Notes under the pieces: model-generated | What the model was told of the DNA's origin: nothing | Databases searched by the model: none | What the model saw: only the letters and a program-made list of their open reading frames with translations | Position numbers and translations under genes: made by a program | Source: Parafrigoribacterium_A soli | Lineage (GTDB): Bacteria; Actinomycetota; Actinomycetes; Actinomycetales; Microbacteriaceae | Reading direction: 5' to 3' | DNA length: 64,000 nt | NCBI RefSeq assembly: GCF_040227235.1 | Contig: NZ_JBELNZ010000001.1 | Coordinates: 1 to 64,000, forward strand | Shown here: positions 10,958-20,006 of the stretch, one piece after another | Position numbering within the stretch: position 1 is the stretch's first letter | How the letters are laid out: each line of letters begins with the position of its first letter

Positions 10958-13534
10958 TCAGTGCTTGGTGACGATATTGACGAGTCGGGGCGCTCGAACG
11001 ACGACCGAAGCGACCTCTCGATCACCCACCGAGCGCACCACCGGTGGGAGGGCGCGAGCGAGCCGCTCGAGCTCGGCCGGATCGATCGTCGGTGACACCT
11101 CGAGGCGGTCGCGCACCTTGCCGTCGACCTGCACGACCGCGGTCACCGAGCTCTGCACGAGCAGCGTCGGGTCGGCCTTGCGCCAGCCGTACAGGGCGAC
11201 AGAGGGCGGATAGCCGAGCTTCTCCCACATCTCTTCGGCCGTATAGGGAGCGAACAGGCTGAGCGCGAGGGCGACGGTCTCGGTGGCCTCCCGCACCGCG
11301 GCATCCGCCGGTCCCGCTCCGCTGTCAATCACCTTGCGGGTCGCGCTCACTAGTTCCATGAGCTTCGCGACCACGACGTTGAACTTGAACGCCTCGACAA
11401 GTCCCGGGGCCTCGGAGAGGAAGCGGTGCGTCACCCGGCGAAGCGCGACGTCCCCCGTCTTCCACTCGATCTCTTTATTGCTCGTCACGTCGTCGGCGAG
11501 GCGCCACGCCCTGGCGAGGAACTTCGCAGAACCCGCGGGCGAGACGTCCTCCCAGTTGATGTCGTCTTCCGGAGGACCCGCGAAGGCCATCGTCAGTCGG
11601 ATCGCGTCGACGCCGTGCGCGTCGATCTCATCGCCGAGATTCACGCCGCCCTTGCTCTTCGACATCTTTGAGCCGCCGGAGAGCACCATGCCCTGGTTCA
11701 GCAGAGCGCTGAACGGTTCGGTGAAGCTCACGTAGCCCAGGTCGTACAGCACCTTGGTGATGAAGCGCGCGTACAGGAGGTGCAGAATGGCGTGCTCGAC
11801 GCCGCCGACATACTGGTCGACGGGCGCCCAGCGGTCAGCCTCGGCCGGGTCGAACGCCTTGGTGTCGTCGTTCGGGTCGAGGAAGCGCAGGAAGTACCAG
11901 GAGCTGTCGACGAAGGTGTCCATCGTGTCGGGGTCGCGCAGCGCCGGCGTGCCGTCGTTCGGGTTCGTGACGTTGACCCAGTCGGTGGCCGCGCCGAGCG
12001 GCGAGGTGCCCTTGGGCTTCAGGTCGAGCCCCTCCGTCGAGGGCAGGCGCACCGGCAGCTGGTCCTCCGGAACGGGGATCAGTTCGCCGTCCTCCCCGTG
12101 AATGATCGGGATGGGCGTTCCCCAGAAGCGCTGGCGGGAGATCAGCCAGTCGCGCAACCGGTAGGTCTTCGCGGACCGACCGGTGCCCGCGGCCTCCAGC
12201 TGCTCGATGATGCGGCGGATCGCGTTGCTCTTGCTGAGCCCGTCGAGCGGACCCGAGTTGATCATCCGCCCCTCGCCAGCAAGCGCGATGCCCGTGGATG
12301 CGGGGTCGAGCGGCGGCAAATCGTCGGGAAGTTCGCCGTCGACGATGATCGGGATCGCTCCCGTGACAGCGGCATTCGTGTCAACGACGACGCGCACCGG
12401 CAGGGAGACCTTGCGGGCGAAGTCGAGGTCACGCTGATCGTGAGCCGGAACGGCCATCACGGCGCCGTGGCCGTAGTCGGCCAGAACATAGTCGGCCGCC
12501 CAGATCGGGATGCGCTCACCGTTCGCCGGGTTGATGGCGAAGCGGCCGAGCGGAACGCCCGTCTTCTCGCGGCTGGCATCCTGTCGCTCGATCTCGGTCT
12601 TCTTCTGCACCTGCACGAGGTAGTCGGCGAAGTCCTTCTGCACCTCGGGCGTCGAGGCGGAGACGAGCTCAGCGGCCAGCTCAGACTCGGGGGCGACCAC
12701 CATGAAGGTTGCGCCGTAGAGTGTGTCCGGCCTCGTCGTGAACACCGTGACCTTGCCGTCGAAACCGGCACCGAGGCCACCCTCGATGACGAAGTCGACA
12801 TCAGCACCGGTCGAACGACCGATCCAGTTGCGCTGCATGCTCAGCACCTTGGCGGGCCAGGCGCCCTCGAGCTGGTTGAGGTCGTCGAGCAGGCGATCCG
12901 CGTAGTCGGTGATCTTGAAGTACCACTGGGTCAGCTTCTTCTTGACCACGACCGCGCCGGAGCGATCAGAGGTCCCGTCAGGCAGCACCTGCTCATTCGC
13001 GAGCACGGTCTGGTCGATCGGATCCCAGTTGACCCAGCTGTCTTTGCGGTACGCGAGGCCCTTCTCGTAGAGCTTCAGGAACAGCCACTGGTTCCACTTG
13101 TAGTACTCGGGGTCGCTCGTATGAAGCTCGCGATCCCAGTCGAAGGATGCGGCGTAGCGTCGCATGCTCTGTTTCTGCTGGTCGATGTTCGAATAGGTCC
13201 ACTCGCGCGGGTCGACACCGCGCTTGATCGCGGCGTTCTCCGCGGGCAGACCGAAGGAGTCCCATCCGATCGGATGCAGCACCCTGAAGCCCTGCTGGCG
13301 CCAGTAGCGCGCGACGATGTCGCCGAGCGCGAAGGCCTCGGCGTGCCCCATGTGCAGGTCGCCCGAGGGGTACGGGAACATGTCGAGGATGTACTTGCGC
13401 GGACGCTTGTCGCCCGGGTCATCGGTGCGGAACGGCTTCAGCTCGTCCCAGCGCGCGAGCCATTTCGCCTGCAGATGGGCGACGTCGTAGTCGGACTCGT
13501 GTTCACCGGTGCTGCTGTCGTGGTCGTATGCCAA
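10958..13534 (-). CDS. leuS: Leucyl-tRNA synthetase
   Basis: An 858-residue class Ia synthetase that charges tRNA-Leu. HIGH signature as HMGH at residues 61-64 after FPYPSGDL; KMSKS near 624-628; CP1 editing domain with PAHDQRDLDFA; tRNA-binding C-terminal domain with VQVDGKVRDRLEV. Complete. The start is a TTG at 13534 with only a weak GAGAG upstream; no ATG or GTG is available before the conserved YDVAHLQAKW region, so the TTG is accepted. No T-box leader was seen upstream. A 10-bp hairpin lies downstream. Neighbours comEA and pabB suggest it is its own unit. Confidence 0.97.
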   Translation of the reverse strand: MAYDHDSSTGEHESDYDVAHLQAKWLARWDELKPFRTDDPGDKRPRKYILDMFPYPSGDLHMGHAEAFALGDIVARYWRQQGFRVLHPIGWDSFGLPAENAAIKRGVDPREWTYSNIDQQKQSMRRYAASFDWDRELHTSDPEYYKWNQWLFLKLYEKGLAYRKDSWVNWDPIDQTVLANEQVLPDGTSDRSGAVVVKKKLTQWYFKITDYADRLLDDLNQLEGAWPAKVLSMQRNWIGRSTGADVDFVIEGGLGAGFDGKVTVFTTRPDTLYGATFMVVAPESELAAELVSASTPEVQKDFADYLVQVQKKTEIERQDASREKTGVPLGRFAINPANGERIPIWAADYVLADYGHGAVMAVPAHDQRDLDFARKVSLPVRVVVDTNAAVTGAIPIIVDGELPDDLPPLDPASTGIALAGEGRMINSGPLDGLSKSNAIRRIIEQLEAAGTGRSAKTYRLRDWLISRQRFWGTPIPIIHGEDGELIPVPEDQLPVRLPSTEGLDLKPKGTSPLGAATDWVNVTNPNDGTPALRDPDTMDTFVDSSWYFLRFLDPNDDTKAFDPAEADRWAPVDQYVGGVEHAILHLLYARFITKVLYDLGYVSFTEPFSALLNQGMVLSGGSKMSKSKGGVNLGDEIDAHGVDAIRLTMAFAGPPEDDINWEDVSPAGSAKFLARAWRLADDVTSNKEIEWKTGDVALRRVTHRFLSEAPGLVEAFKFNVVVAKLMELVSATRKVIDSGAGPADAAVREATETVALALSLFAPYTAEEMWEKLGYPPSVALYGWRKADPTLLVQSSVTAVVQVDGKVRDRLEVSPTIDPAELERLARALPPVVRSVGDREVASVVVRAPRLVNIVTKH

Positions 13535-13642
13535 AGGGGACTCTCAATTCATCGCAGAAGTAGCCGGATCGCCCTTGATCGTGTGCCCGACGAATGCGCG
13601 AGGCACGGCCCAGTCTTCAAGGTTACTGGGCGGATGCGCGGC

Positions 13643-15049
13643 TCAGCTACCGGAGACGCCCGCCCCCAGCACCGCGAGCAGCGCGGCCGCCTTGAGCTTG
13701 ACCTCGTCGAGCTCCTCCTCGGGCACGGAGAGCGCGGTGATTCCGCCTCCGGTGCCGATGGTGGCGCCGCGATGATCGAGCACGATGCTGCGGATGACCA
13801 TGGCGAGTTCGATGCGCCCGTCGAGACCGAAGTAGCCGAAGGCGCCCGAGTAGACGCCGCGCGGTCGCCGCTCCAGGCCATCCAGGATGCTCGTCGCGCT
13901 CGACTTGGGGGCGCCGGTCATCGAGCCGGCGGGAAAGCAGGCGAGCACCGCATCCACGGGGCGCGTTCCGCTGCGCAGGCGGCCACGCACTGTGCTCACG
14001 AGCTGGTGCACCTGGGCGTAGCTCTCCACCTCGAGCAGGCCCGGAACGCTCACCGAGCCCACCTCGCTCACCTTTGCGATGTCGTTGCGCATGAGGTCGA
14101 CGATCATGAGGTTCTCGGCGCGTTCCTTCTCGCTCGCCTCGAGCTCGCGGCGCAGGGCCAGGTCTTCCTCCGCAGTAAGGCCTCGGCGACGGGTGCCCTT
14201 GATCGGTCTCGACTCGATGGTGCCGTCGGCATCGACGGTGAGAAAGACCTCGGGCGAGGAACTCAGCAGCGAGAACTCGCCGACCCGCAGGTACCCGCCG
14301 TGATGGCTTGGGCTCGACGCCCGCAGCGCGAGATAGCTGGCGGCAGGCTCCGCCCGGATGTCGACCTCGACCTCCGTGGTCAGGCACAGCTGGTAGGCGT
14401 CACCGCGCGTGATCGCAGCCTGGCAGTTCCGGATCATCCCGAGGTATTCGTCGTCGCTGTAGCGCCAGCGCACCTCGGTCGCCGATGGGACTACTGGTGC
14501 CGCGAGCGACTTCTGTGTCTTTCCCAGCGCCGCAAGGACGCTGTCGCGCCACTCACCCCGCTCCCCCGACCAGTCCTCACCCAGCGCGACGAGGGTCACG
14601 GTGCGTGCCGCGTGGTCGAACTCGATCATCCTGAGGACCTCGAGCCAGGCGGCGTCGGGATAGCGGGAGCGTCGCGGCACATCCGGAGCACCCATCGTCG
14701 TGGAGCGAAGCTCGTAGCCGAACCAGCCCACCCAGCCGAGCCTGAAGCCGCCGGCACCGCTACCCTGGGCGCCATCCGTGATGTCACCGCGCGCGCTCTC
14801 GTCGAGGAACTCGAAGATGTCTCCCGCCACGGTTTCGCTGTCTTCTCCCGTGCCGCTGACCGTCAGCGTGCCGGCAGCCAGCGAAGCCGTGACGAGCCGG
14901 GCGCCCTGCCCCACATAGCTGTAGCCCTTGACCGCTCCTCGACCGGCGTCGAGCCAGAAGACGCGATCGTCTGCCGCGTGGAGCGCCGCGAAGACGACAT
15001 CGGGGTCGAACCAGGGTTCCAACTGATGTCGAACGACGTCGTTGCGCAT
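13643..15049 (-). CDS. pabB: Aminodeoxychorismate synthase component I
   Basis: A 468-residue chorismate-binding enzyme that, with a glutamine amidotransferase partner not in this window, converts chorismate to 4-amino-4-deoxychorismate for folate. The C-terminal domain carries PIKGTRRRG at 282-290; a Lys in this motif is typical of PabB, where TrpE has Ala. FPAGSMTGAPK lies at 372-382. Divergent from the class IV aminotransferase pabC, whose product would finish 4-aminobenzoate, so the pair is functionally linked. No ribosome site; TAGAGT six bases before the ATG suggests a leaderless mRNA. The gap to pabC is only 11 bases. Confidence 0.92.
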   Translation of the reverse strand: MRNDVVRHQLEPWFDPDVVFAALHAADDRVFWLDAGRGAVKGYSYVGQGARLVTASLAAGTLTVSGTGEDSETVAGDIFEFLDESARGDITDGAQGSGAGGFRLGWVGWFGYELRSTTMGAPDVPRRSRYPDAAWLEVLRMIEFDHAARTVTLVALGEDWSGERGEWRDSVLAALGKTQKSLAAPVVPSATEVRWRYSDDEYLGMIRNCQAAITRGDAYQLCLTTEVEVDIRAEPAASYLALRASSPSHHGGYLRVGEFSLLSSSPEVFLTVDADGTIESRPIKGTRRRGLTAEEDLALRRELEASEKERAENLMIVDLMRNDIAKVSEVGSVSVPGLLEVESYAQVHQLVSTVRGRLRSGTRPVDAVLACFPAGSMTGAPKSSATSILDGLERRPRGVYSGAFGYFGLDGRIELAMVIRSIVLDHRGATIGTGGGITALSVPEEELDEVKLKAAALLAVLGAGVSGS

Positions 15050-15061
15050 AACCTAACTCTA
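15049..15061. promoter_or_regulatory. Overlapping divergent leaderless promoters pabB/pabC
   Basis: Plus strand: TAACCT at 15049-15054, six bases, ATG of pabC at 15061. Minus strand: TAGAGT (15061 down to 15056), six bases, ATG of pabB at 15049. Each -10 element runs into the first base of the opposite gene, so polymerase probably cannot open both at once. Confidence 0.5.
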
Positions 15062-15897
15062 TGAGCGGAGCAGTTTCACCCGGTGCTGCGTCGCGGGTCG
15101 CCGGGCTCTATCGCTGGCAGCACGACGAACTCGAGTTCCTCGACTATTGCGACCCGGCAGAGCTGTCGCTCGAAGTCGCAGATTCCTGGCTTGTCAGCGA
15201 CAGCCTCGTGCTCGCGCTCGAGCTGCATCGCTCGCGCTTCTTCGCCTCGATCAAGGCCCGCGGGTTCGATGCAGCCATCGCCGAGGAGTTCTGGGATGCC
15301 GCCGTTGACGCCATCCCGAGGACTGGCGACTGGTTCCCCAGGGTCGAGCTTGTCTCCCGCGCAGGAGCGCCGCACCTTCAGTTTCGCTTGCGGAGCGCAC
15401 CGGCGCGCTCGCGATCGATCGTGCTCGCAACCCACGTCGGCGACGACCCACGCACCGCGCCGACGATCAAGGGCCCAGACCTCGCCGCGATGCTCAGGAT
15501 CCGCACCGAGGTGCAGGCGCTCGGAGCCGATGACGCCGTGCTGCTGTCGCCGCTCGGCTTCGTTGTCGAGGGGGCACACACCTCGCTTCTGTGGTGGCGC
15601 GGCAACGTGCTGTGCGCTCCACCAGCAGAGTTCGGGCGGATCGACAGGGTCACGGCGAAGAGCATTCTCACCCTGGCGACCGTGCTCGGCGTGAAGCTTT
15701 CCTACGAGGCGGTTGCGCCGCGAGAACTCGAGGGGCTGGAGGTGTGGGCGGTGAACGCACTGCACGGCATTCGCCTGGTCACCTCGTGGATCGACGGGCC
15801 CGCCACCGCGGAGGAGCCCGGCCGCCTCAAGCAGTGGCGCAGCCTACTCGACACGCTGAAGAAGCCGATGTCGCCGGCGGTGGAGAGCGCACCGTGA
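15061..15897 (+). CDS. pabC: Class IV aminotransferase, probable 4-amino-4-deoxychorismate lyase
   Basis: A 278-residue PLP enzyme of fold type IV. The candidate PLP lysine is K137 in APTIKGPDL, followed by the class IV pattern of an LxxRxEVQALGADDAVLL helix and the FVVEGAHTSLLWW strand. PabC releases pyruvate from aminodeoxychorismate to give 4-aminobenzoate. Placement back to back with pabB supports this over a branched-chain aminotransferase, which is the main alternative. Its stop overlaps the GTG of the DedA gene (GTGA), so the two are co-translated. Confidence 0.8.
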   Translation: MSGAVSPGAASRVAGLYRWQHDELEFLDYCDPAELSLEVADSWLVSDSLVLALELHRSRFFASIKARGFDAAIAEEFWDAAVDAIPRTGDWFPRVELVSRAGAPHLQFRLRSAPARSRSIVLATHVGDDPRTAPTIKGPDLAAMLRIRTEVQALGADDAVLLSPLGFVVEGAHTSLLWWRGNVLCAPPAEFGRIDRVTAKSILTLATVLGVKLSYEAVAPRELEGLEVWAVNALHGIRLVTSWIDGPATAEEPGRLKQWRSLLDTLKKPMSPAVESAP

Positions 15898-16580
15898 ACG
15901 ACGCACTCAACTGGATTCTCGGTGTGGTGCACGAGGTCGATCCGGTGGTGCGCATCCTGCTTGCCGCGGTCGGGATCTTCTGTGAAACCTCCATCCTGAT
16001 CGGGCTCATCGTGCCCGGTGACACGATCGTGATCGTCGCCGCGACGGCGACGACGAACTGGCTGGAGTACGCCGCGCTGCTGATCGCCGTGATCATCGGG
16101 GCCCTGGGAGGCGAGACTGTCGGCTTCGCGCTCGGCCACTATTTCGGCCCCAAGATCCGCTCCAGTTGGCTCGGCCGTCGCATCGGCGAGACGCACTGGG
16201 TGCGGGCCGAAAACTACCTGGACCGGCGCGGAGGCATCGCCGTCTTCATCTCCCGCTTTCTCCCCGTGCTTCACTCGCTCATCCCGCTCACCGTGGGCAT
16301 GAGCACGATGCGCTACCGCAAGTTCATGGCCTGGACCGCCCCCGCCTGTGTGGTCTGGGCGCTCGCCTATGTGAGCGTCGGCTGGGCGGCGGCGGACTCC
16401 TACCGGCATCTCTCGCAGCAGCTGCACTTCGCGGGCTATGTCTTCGTGGGCGTCGTCGTGGTCTTCCTGATCCTCGTGGTGCTCGTGAAGAAGCTCATCG
16501 CCAGAAGCCAAGCGCGACACATGCTCTATCCGGGCGACGGCGACGCCAACACGATCGATGCGCCGTACGTCGAGGACTGA
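15894..16580 (+). CDS. DedA family membrane protein
   Basis: A 228-residue integral membrane protein of the DedA/SNARE-associated family. Seen: early FCETSILIGLIVPGDTIVI, the GALGGETVGFALGHYFGPKI block, and the family signature RFLPVLHSLIPLTVGMSTMRYRKF (cited across residues about 115-140), followed by two further hydrophobic segments. DedA proteins act as lipid scramblases or in proton-dependent envelope homeostasis. The GTG start at 15894 overlaps the pabC stop. A strong bidirectional hairpin follows at 16604. Confidence 0.9.
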   Translation: MNDALNWILGVVHEVDPVVRILLAAVGIFCETSILIGLIVPGDTIVIVAATATTNWLEYAALLIAVIIGALGGETVGFALGHYFGPKIRSSWLGRRIGETHWVRAENYLDRRGGIAVFISRFLPVLHSLIPLTVGMSTMRYRKFMAWTAPACVVWALAYVSVGWAAADSYRHLSQQLHFAGYVFVGVVVVFLILVVLVKKLIARSQARHMLYPGDGDANTIDAPYVED

Positions 16581-16603
16581 TGCGCCGACTGCAGACGGCA
16601 GAA

Positions 16604-16630
16604 GGGGGCGGATGCCGCGCATCCGCCCCC
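16604..16630. terminator. Bidirectional terminator hairpin
   Basis: A perfect 12-bp stem (GGGGGCGGATGC / GCATCCGCCCCC) closes a 3-base loop between convergent dedA and the osmoprotectant operon; both sides are followed by TTC-type sequence. Each arm also carries the window-wide GGATGC motif. Confidence 0.8.
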
Positions 16631-16649
16631 TTCGCTCGCAGCGTTCTGA

Positions 16650-17579
16650 CTACTTGACGATGCCCACCTTGGCGAGCCACGCCTTGGCGATGACCGCCGC
16701 AGACTTCTTGTCGTTGACGCTCTCTGCGTTCAGGTTGACGAGATCTTCCTGCGACAGCTTGGCGTCGACCTTGTTGAGGATCGACTCGGCCTTGCCGTCT
16801 ACCTTCTTCGAGACGATCGGAGCGACGTTGTCGGGGAAGAACAGCCCGTCTGGGTCTGCCAGCGCAACAAGGTGGTTCGACTTGATGTTCGGGTCGGCCG
16901 TGTAGATGTTGGCCAACTGGATCTCGTTGTCGACGAGCGCCTTGACCGTGAGCGGTCCGCCGCTGTCTTCGACCGCCTTGAATCCGGCGGTCGTGATGCC
17001 GTACTTGTCCTTGAGCGCCTTCGGGCCATAGGGTCGCGTCTCCAGCTCGGAGTTGCCACCGACGGTGATCGGCTCCTTGACGTTCTTGAGCGAGGCGATG
17101 TCGGTGAGGTTGTACTTGTCGGCGAAGGCCTTCGTCACTGTCCAGGAGTTCTGGTCGGCGGCATCGGCCATGTCGAGCACCCGCAGGTTTTTGGGAAGCG
17201 CGGCCGCGAGAGCGGTGTGCACCGCGTCGGGCTTGCCACCGGCTGCGTTCTTGTCGAGCGCCTGCAGCAGGCTGCCGATGTACTCGGGGAAGACGTCGAT
17301 CTTGCCCGCCTCGATCTCGGGCAGGTAGACCTCGCGCTGACCGATGTTGAACTGGCGATCCACCGTGTACCCACCGGCCTCGAGAGCCTGCGAGTAGATC
17401 TCCGCGACGATCTCGTTCGAGTAGTACTGCTGCGATCCCACGACGAGCGATCCGCCTGCCGCGGGGGTCTTGTCCCCCGTGGTCAGAGGGTTACTCGAAG
17501 CACACCCTGAAAGGGCGATTGCTGCCCCAACCACGACTGCGCCCAGGGCGACGAGTCGGCCTTTTCCTCCTGTGAACAT
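16650..17579 (-). CDS. Osmoprotectant ABC transporter substrate-binding lipoprotein
   Basis: A 309-residue OpuAC/ProX-type binding protein for glycine betaine, choline or related osmolytes. Lipobox LSGC near residues 24-27 of the signal peptide; mature start with LVVGSQQYYSNEIVAEIYSQ, then DVFPEYIGSLLQAL, the usual EYxG region of this family. The ATG at 17579 has AAGGA upstream; a start 15 codons earlier gives a poorer signal peptide. Last gene of a four-gene operon (ATPase, two permeases, binding protein), 28 bases after the second permease. Confidence 0.9.
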   Translation of the reverse strand: MFTGGKGRLVALGAVVVGAAIALSGCASSNPLTTGDKTPAAGGSLVVGSQQYYSNEIVAEIYSQALEAGGYTVDRQFNIGQREVYLPEIEAGKIDVFPEYIGSLLQALDKNAAGGKPDAVHTALAAALPKNLRVLDMADAADQNSWTVTKAFADKYNLTDIASLKNVKEPITVGGNSELETRPYGPKALKDKYGITTAGFKAVEDSGGPLTVKALVDNEIQLANIYTADPNIKSNHLVALADPDGLFFPDNVAPIVSKKVDGKAESILNKVDAKLSQEDLVNLNAESVNDKKSAAVIAKAWLAKVGIVK

Positions 17580-17607
17580 GACTGCATTCCTTATCGGTAA
17601 TGGGTTG

Positions 17608-18324
17608 TTAGCCCGTGGTCGCACGAAATCCGGATGATTTCACGCGAAGCTGTGGTGTCTGGCCGGCGACAACTCCCGCGGGCACGACGAGTCGCTGCAG
17701 GATGCCGAAGACGATCTCCGACACGATGGCGAGAACGATCACGAGGATCGACCCCGCCAGCATCTGCGGGTAGTCGTTGGTCTTGAGCCCGCGGAACAGG
17801 AAGAGACCGAGCCCGCCGCCGCCCACGTAATCCGCGAGCGTCGCTGTGGCGATGACCTGCAACGCGGCGAGCCGCAGCCCGCCTATGAGCAGCGGAAGCC
17901 CGAGCGGAATCTCCACCCGGCCCACGATCTGCCACTCGGTCATGCCCACCGCGCGCGCCGCATCGATGGTGTGTCGGTCGATGGCTTCGAAGCCCGAATA
18001 CGCCCCAGCGAGGATCGAGGGCACGGCCAGCACGACGAGCGCGATGAACGGCGCCTCGAGCCCGATGCCCACCCCGAGCGCGATGATGATGAGCAGGCCC
18101 AGGGTCGGCAGGGCCCGGATGCCGCCGGAGAGTGCGATCGCGACGCTGCGGCCCCGGCCGGTGTGCCCCACGACGTACCCGACTGGAATCGCGATAACGG
18201 CCGCCACGGCAACGACGGCAAGGCTGATGACGACGTGCTGCAGCGTGCGCGTATCCACACCGTCGTAGCCGCCGAGATGCGCGGGATCGAAGATCCAGCG
18301 GATGGCGTCGGCGAAGTAGTTCAT
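17608..18324 (-). CDS. Osmoprotectant ABC transporter permease
   Basis: A 238-residue OpuBB/ProW-type permease with about six membrane segments and the inner-membrane signature EAIDRHTIDAARAVGMTEWQ, the EAA loop that docks on the ATPase. The ATG at 18324 overlaps the stop of the preceding permease (ATGA). An upstream in-frame extension of 21 codons would lie in the other permease gene and was not used. Together with 18321-19004 it forms a heterodimeric channel. Confidence 0.9.
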   Translation of the reverse strand: MNYFADAIRWIFDPAHLGGYDGVDTRTLQHVVISLAVVAVAAVIAIPVGYVVGHTGRGRSVAIALSGGIRALPTLGLLIIIALGVGIGLEAPFIALVVLAVPSILAGAYSGFEAIDRHTIDAARAVGMTEWQIVGRVEIPLGLPLLIGGLRLAALQVIATATLADYVGGGGLGLFLFRGLKTNDYPQMLAGSILVIVLAIVSEIVFGILQRLVVPAGVVAGQTPQLRVKSSGFRATTG

Positions 18325-19004
18325 GCGATCGCCGCCCTCGCCGTGTCCCTGCGCGCAGTCGTCGCAGCCGGATTCGCTCGTGTCCACGGCATGAGCATCC
18401 GGCCGATGGCCACGAGGGCGACGTCGATTACGAGCGCGATGACAATGGTCAGCACGATCCCGGTGAGGATCTCCTCAGGGATATTGCGTTGGAACCCATC
18501 CGTGAACAGGGAACCGAGGCTGCCGATGCCGAGCACCGCTCCGACCGTCGTGAGGCTGATGGTGCTGACCGAGACGACGCGGAGTCCTGCGAGCAGCACC
18601 GGACCGGCGAGCGGGAGCTCGACGCGCCAGAATCGCGACCACCCGGAGAAGCCCATGGCGGTGGCGGACTGGGTGACATCCGGATCGACCGATTCGAGGC
18701 CGTCTGCCGTGGATCGCGCCATAAGAGCGAGGCCGTAGATCGTGAGGCTGATGGTCACGTTGATGCTGTCGCGGATGCTCGTTCCGATGAAGAGCGGCAG
18801 CACGAGGAAGAGCGGCAGAGAGGGGATCGCGTACAGCAGCGCGCTCACGGTGAGCACGAAACCGCGGCTGCGGCGGAACCGATTGGCGAACCAGCCCACG
18901 GGAACGGAGAGCAAAAAGCTCAGCAGGATGGCGGGGAGTGCCGTGGCCAGATGAGCGAGCGTGAGCTGCCCGATGAGTGGGAGGTTGCCGAGCACCCAGG
19001 TCAT
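18321..19004 (-). CDS. Osmoprotectant ABC transporter permease
   Basis: A 227-residue membrane permease, partner of the one downstream. The EAA-type loop reads DGLESVDPDVTQSATAMGFS, and ALLYAIPSLPLFLVLPLFIG is the conserved membrane segment of the betaine class. The ATG at 19004 overlaps the ATPase stop by four bases, the third such junction type in this operon, indicating tight stoichiometric coupling. Confidence 0.9.
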   Translation of the reverse strand: MTWVLGNLPLIGQLTLAHLATALPAILLSFLLSVPVGWFANRFRRSRGFVLTVSALLYAIPSLPLFLVLPLFIGTSIRDSINVTISLTIYGLALMARSTADGLESVDPDVTQSATAMGFSGWSRFWRVELPLAGPVLLAGLRVVSVSTISLTTVGAVLGIGSLGSLFTDGFQRNIPEEILTGIVLTIVIALVIDVALVAIGRMLMPWTRANPAATTARRDTARAAIA

Positions 19005-19837
19005 CGACCCGTGCTTCCGTCTGGGTCGGAGACGAGCACTCCGGCCGCCCGACCCTCGCTGTCGACGACGATCTCGCCGCGCTCGGTCTTGCGGATGCTG
19101 AGCGCGCGCTTTCCCTTCTCGGCACCGATGAAGTTCGCGACGAAGTCGTTCGCGGGCGCGGAGATGATCTCGGTCGGCGACCCGACCTGCGCCACCTTGC
19201 CGCCCTTCTCCAGGATGACGACCTGATCGCCGAGCAGGAAGGCCTCATCGATGTCGTGGGTGACAAAGACCACGGTCTTGTCGAGCTCACGTTGGAGGCG
19301 GATCAGTTCTGTCTGCAGTTCTGCCCGGACGATCGGGTCGACCGCGCCGAACGGCTCATCCATCAGCAGGATGTTCGGGTCAGCCGCGAGGCCGCGCGCG
19401 ACTCCGACTCGCTGCTGCTGGCCGCCGGAGAGCTGGCTGGGGTAGCGATCGGCGAGCGAGCGGTCGAGACCGACGGTGTCGAGCAGCGCGAGCGCGCGCT
19501 CGCGAGCCGCCTTCCGCCGCATCCCGTTCAGCACGGGAACCGTAGCGACGTTGTCGATCACGGTGAAGTGCGGGAGCAATCCCGAGTTCTGCATGACGTA
19601 ACCGATGCGACGGCGCAGCGCCACCGGTTCGAGGGTTCCGGTGTTCTCACCATCGATCTCGATCGCGCCGGAGGTGAGTTCCACCATGCGATTGATCATG
19701 CGCAGCAGCGTCGTCTTGCCCGATCCGGAGGACCCCACGAGCACCGTCGTCTTGCGGGAGGGCATAACGAGGCTGAAGCCTTCGACCGCGACCGTGCCGT
19801 CGGGAAACCGTTTGGTTACGTCGCGGAACTCGATCAT
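19001..19837 (-). CDS. Osmoprotectant ABC transporter ATP-binding protein
   Basis: A 278-residue ATPase. Walker A VGSSGSGKTTLL, Q-loop YVMQNSGLLPHF, signature LSGGQQQRVGVARGL, Walker B ILLMDEPFGAVD, switch His in VFVTHDIDEA. The GLLPH Q-loop is typical of the glycine betaine subclass. It lacks the C-terminal pair of CBS domains that OpuA-type ATPases use to sense ionic strength; only a short C-terminal tail of about 40 residues follows. Start at 19837 (MIEFRDVTKRF) chosen by alignment to family; upstream AGGA is rather far. First gene of the operon; about 170 bases separate it from the TetR gene. Confidence 0.92.
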   Translation of the reverse strand: MIEFRDVTKRFPDGTVAVEGFSLVMPSRKTTVLVGSSGSGKTTLLRMINRMVELTSGAIEIDGENTGTLEPVALRRRIGYVMQNSGLLPHFTVIDNVATVPVLNGMRRKAARERALALLDTVGLDRSLADRYPSQLSGGQQQRVGVARGLAADPNILLMDEPFGAVDPIVRAELQTELIRLQRELDKTVVFVTHDIDEAFLLGDQVVILEKGGKVAQVGSPTEIISAPANDFVANFIGAEKGKRALSIRKTERGEIVVDSEGRAAGVLVSDPDGSTGR

Positions 19838-20006
19838 CGATGGCTCATTCCTGGTCGTCGTCCACCCGAATGCGTGGCATCCACTCAAACACTATTCGGA
19901 GCCGCTGTCATTCCCGGATGGGTTAAATAAGCGCGGAAAAGGCCAGCACGTCACACGAGTAACGCCGCGGCGTGACGATCGCGATGCAGCGATCGCGACG
20001 ACCGGC

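Noticed and set aside
13535..13642. T-box or other riboswitch before leuS
   Set aside because: The roughly 100 bases between pabB and leuS hold no T-box sequence or specifier-loop structure that I can recognise.
11780..15064. A 1094-codon open frame on the plus strand opposite leuS and pabB
   Set aside because: Its translation is low-complexity, rich in Arg/Gly/Val/Asp, with no recognisable domain. It is the antisense shadow typical of high-GC DNA; both minus-strand genes carry clear motifs.
16604..16630. Mobile-repeat copy
   Set aside because: The arms are unrelated to either palindromic family; its place between convergent genes and perfect stem fit a bidirectional terminator.
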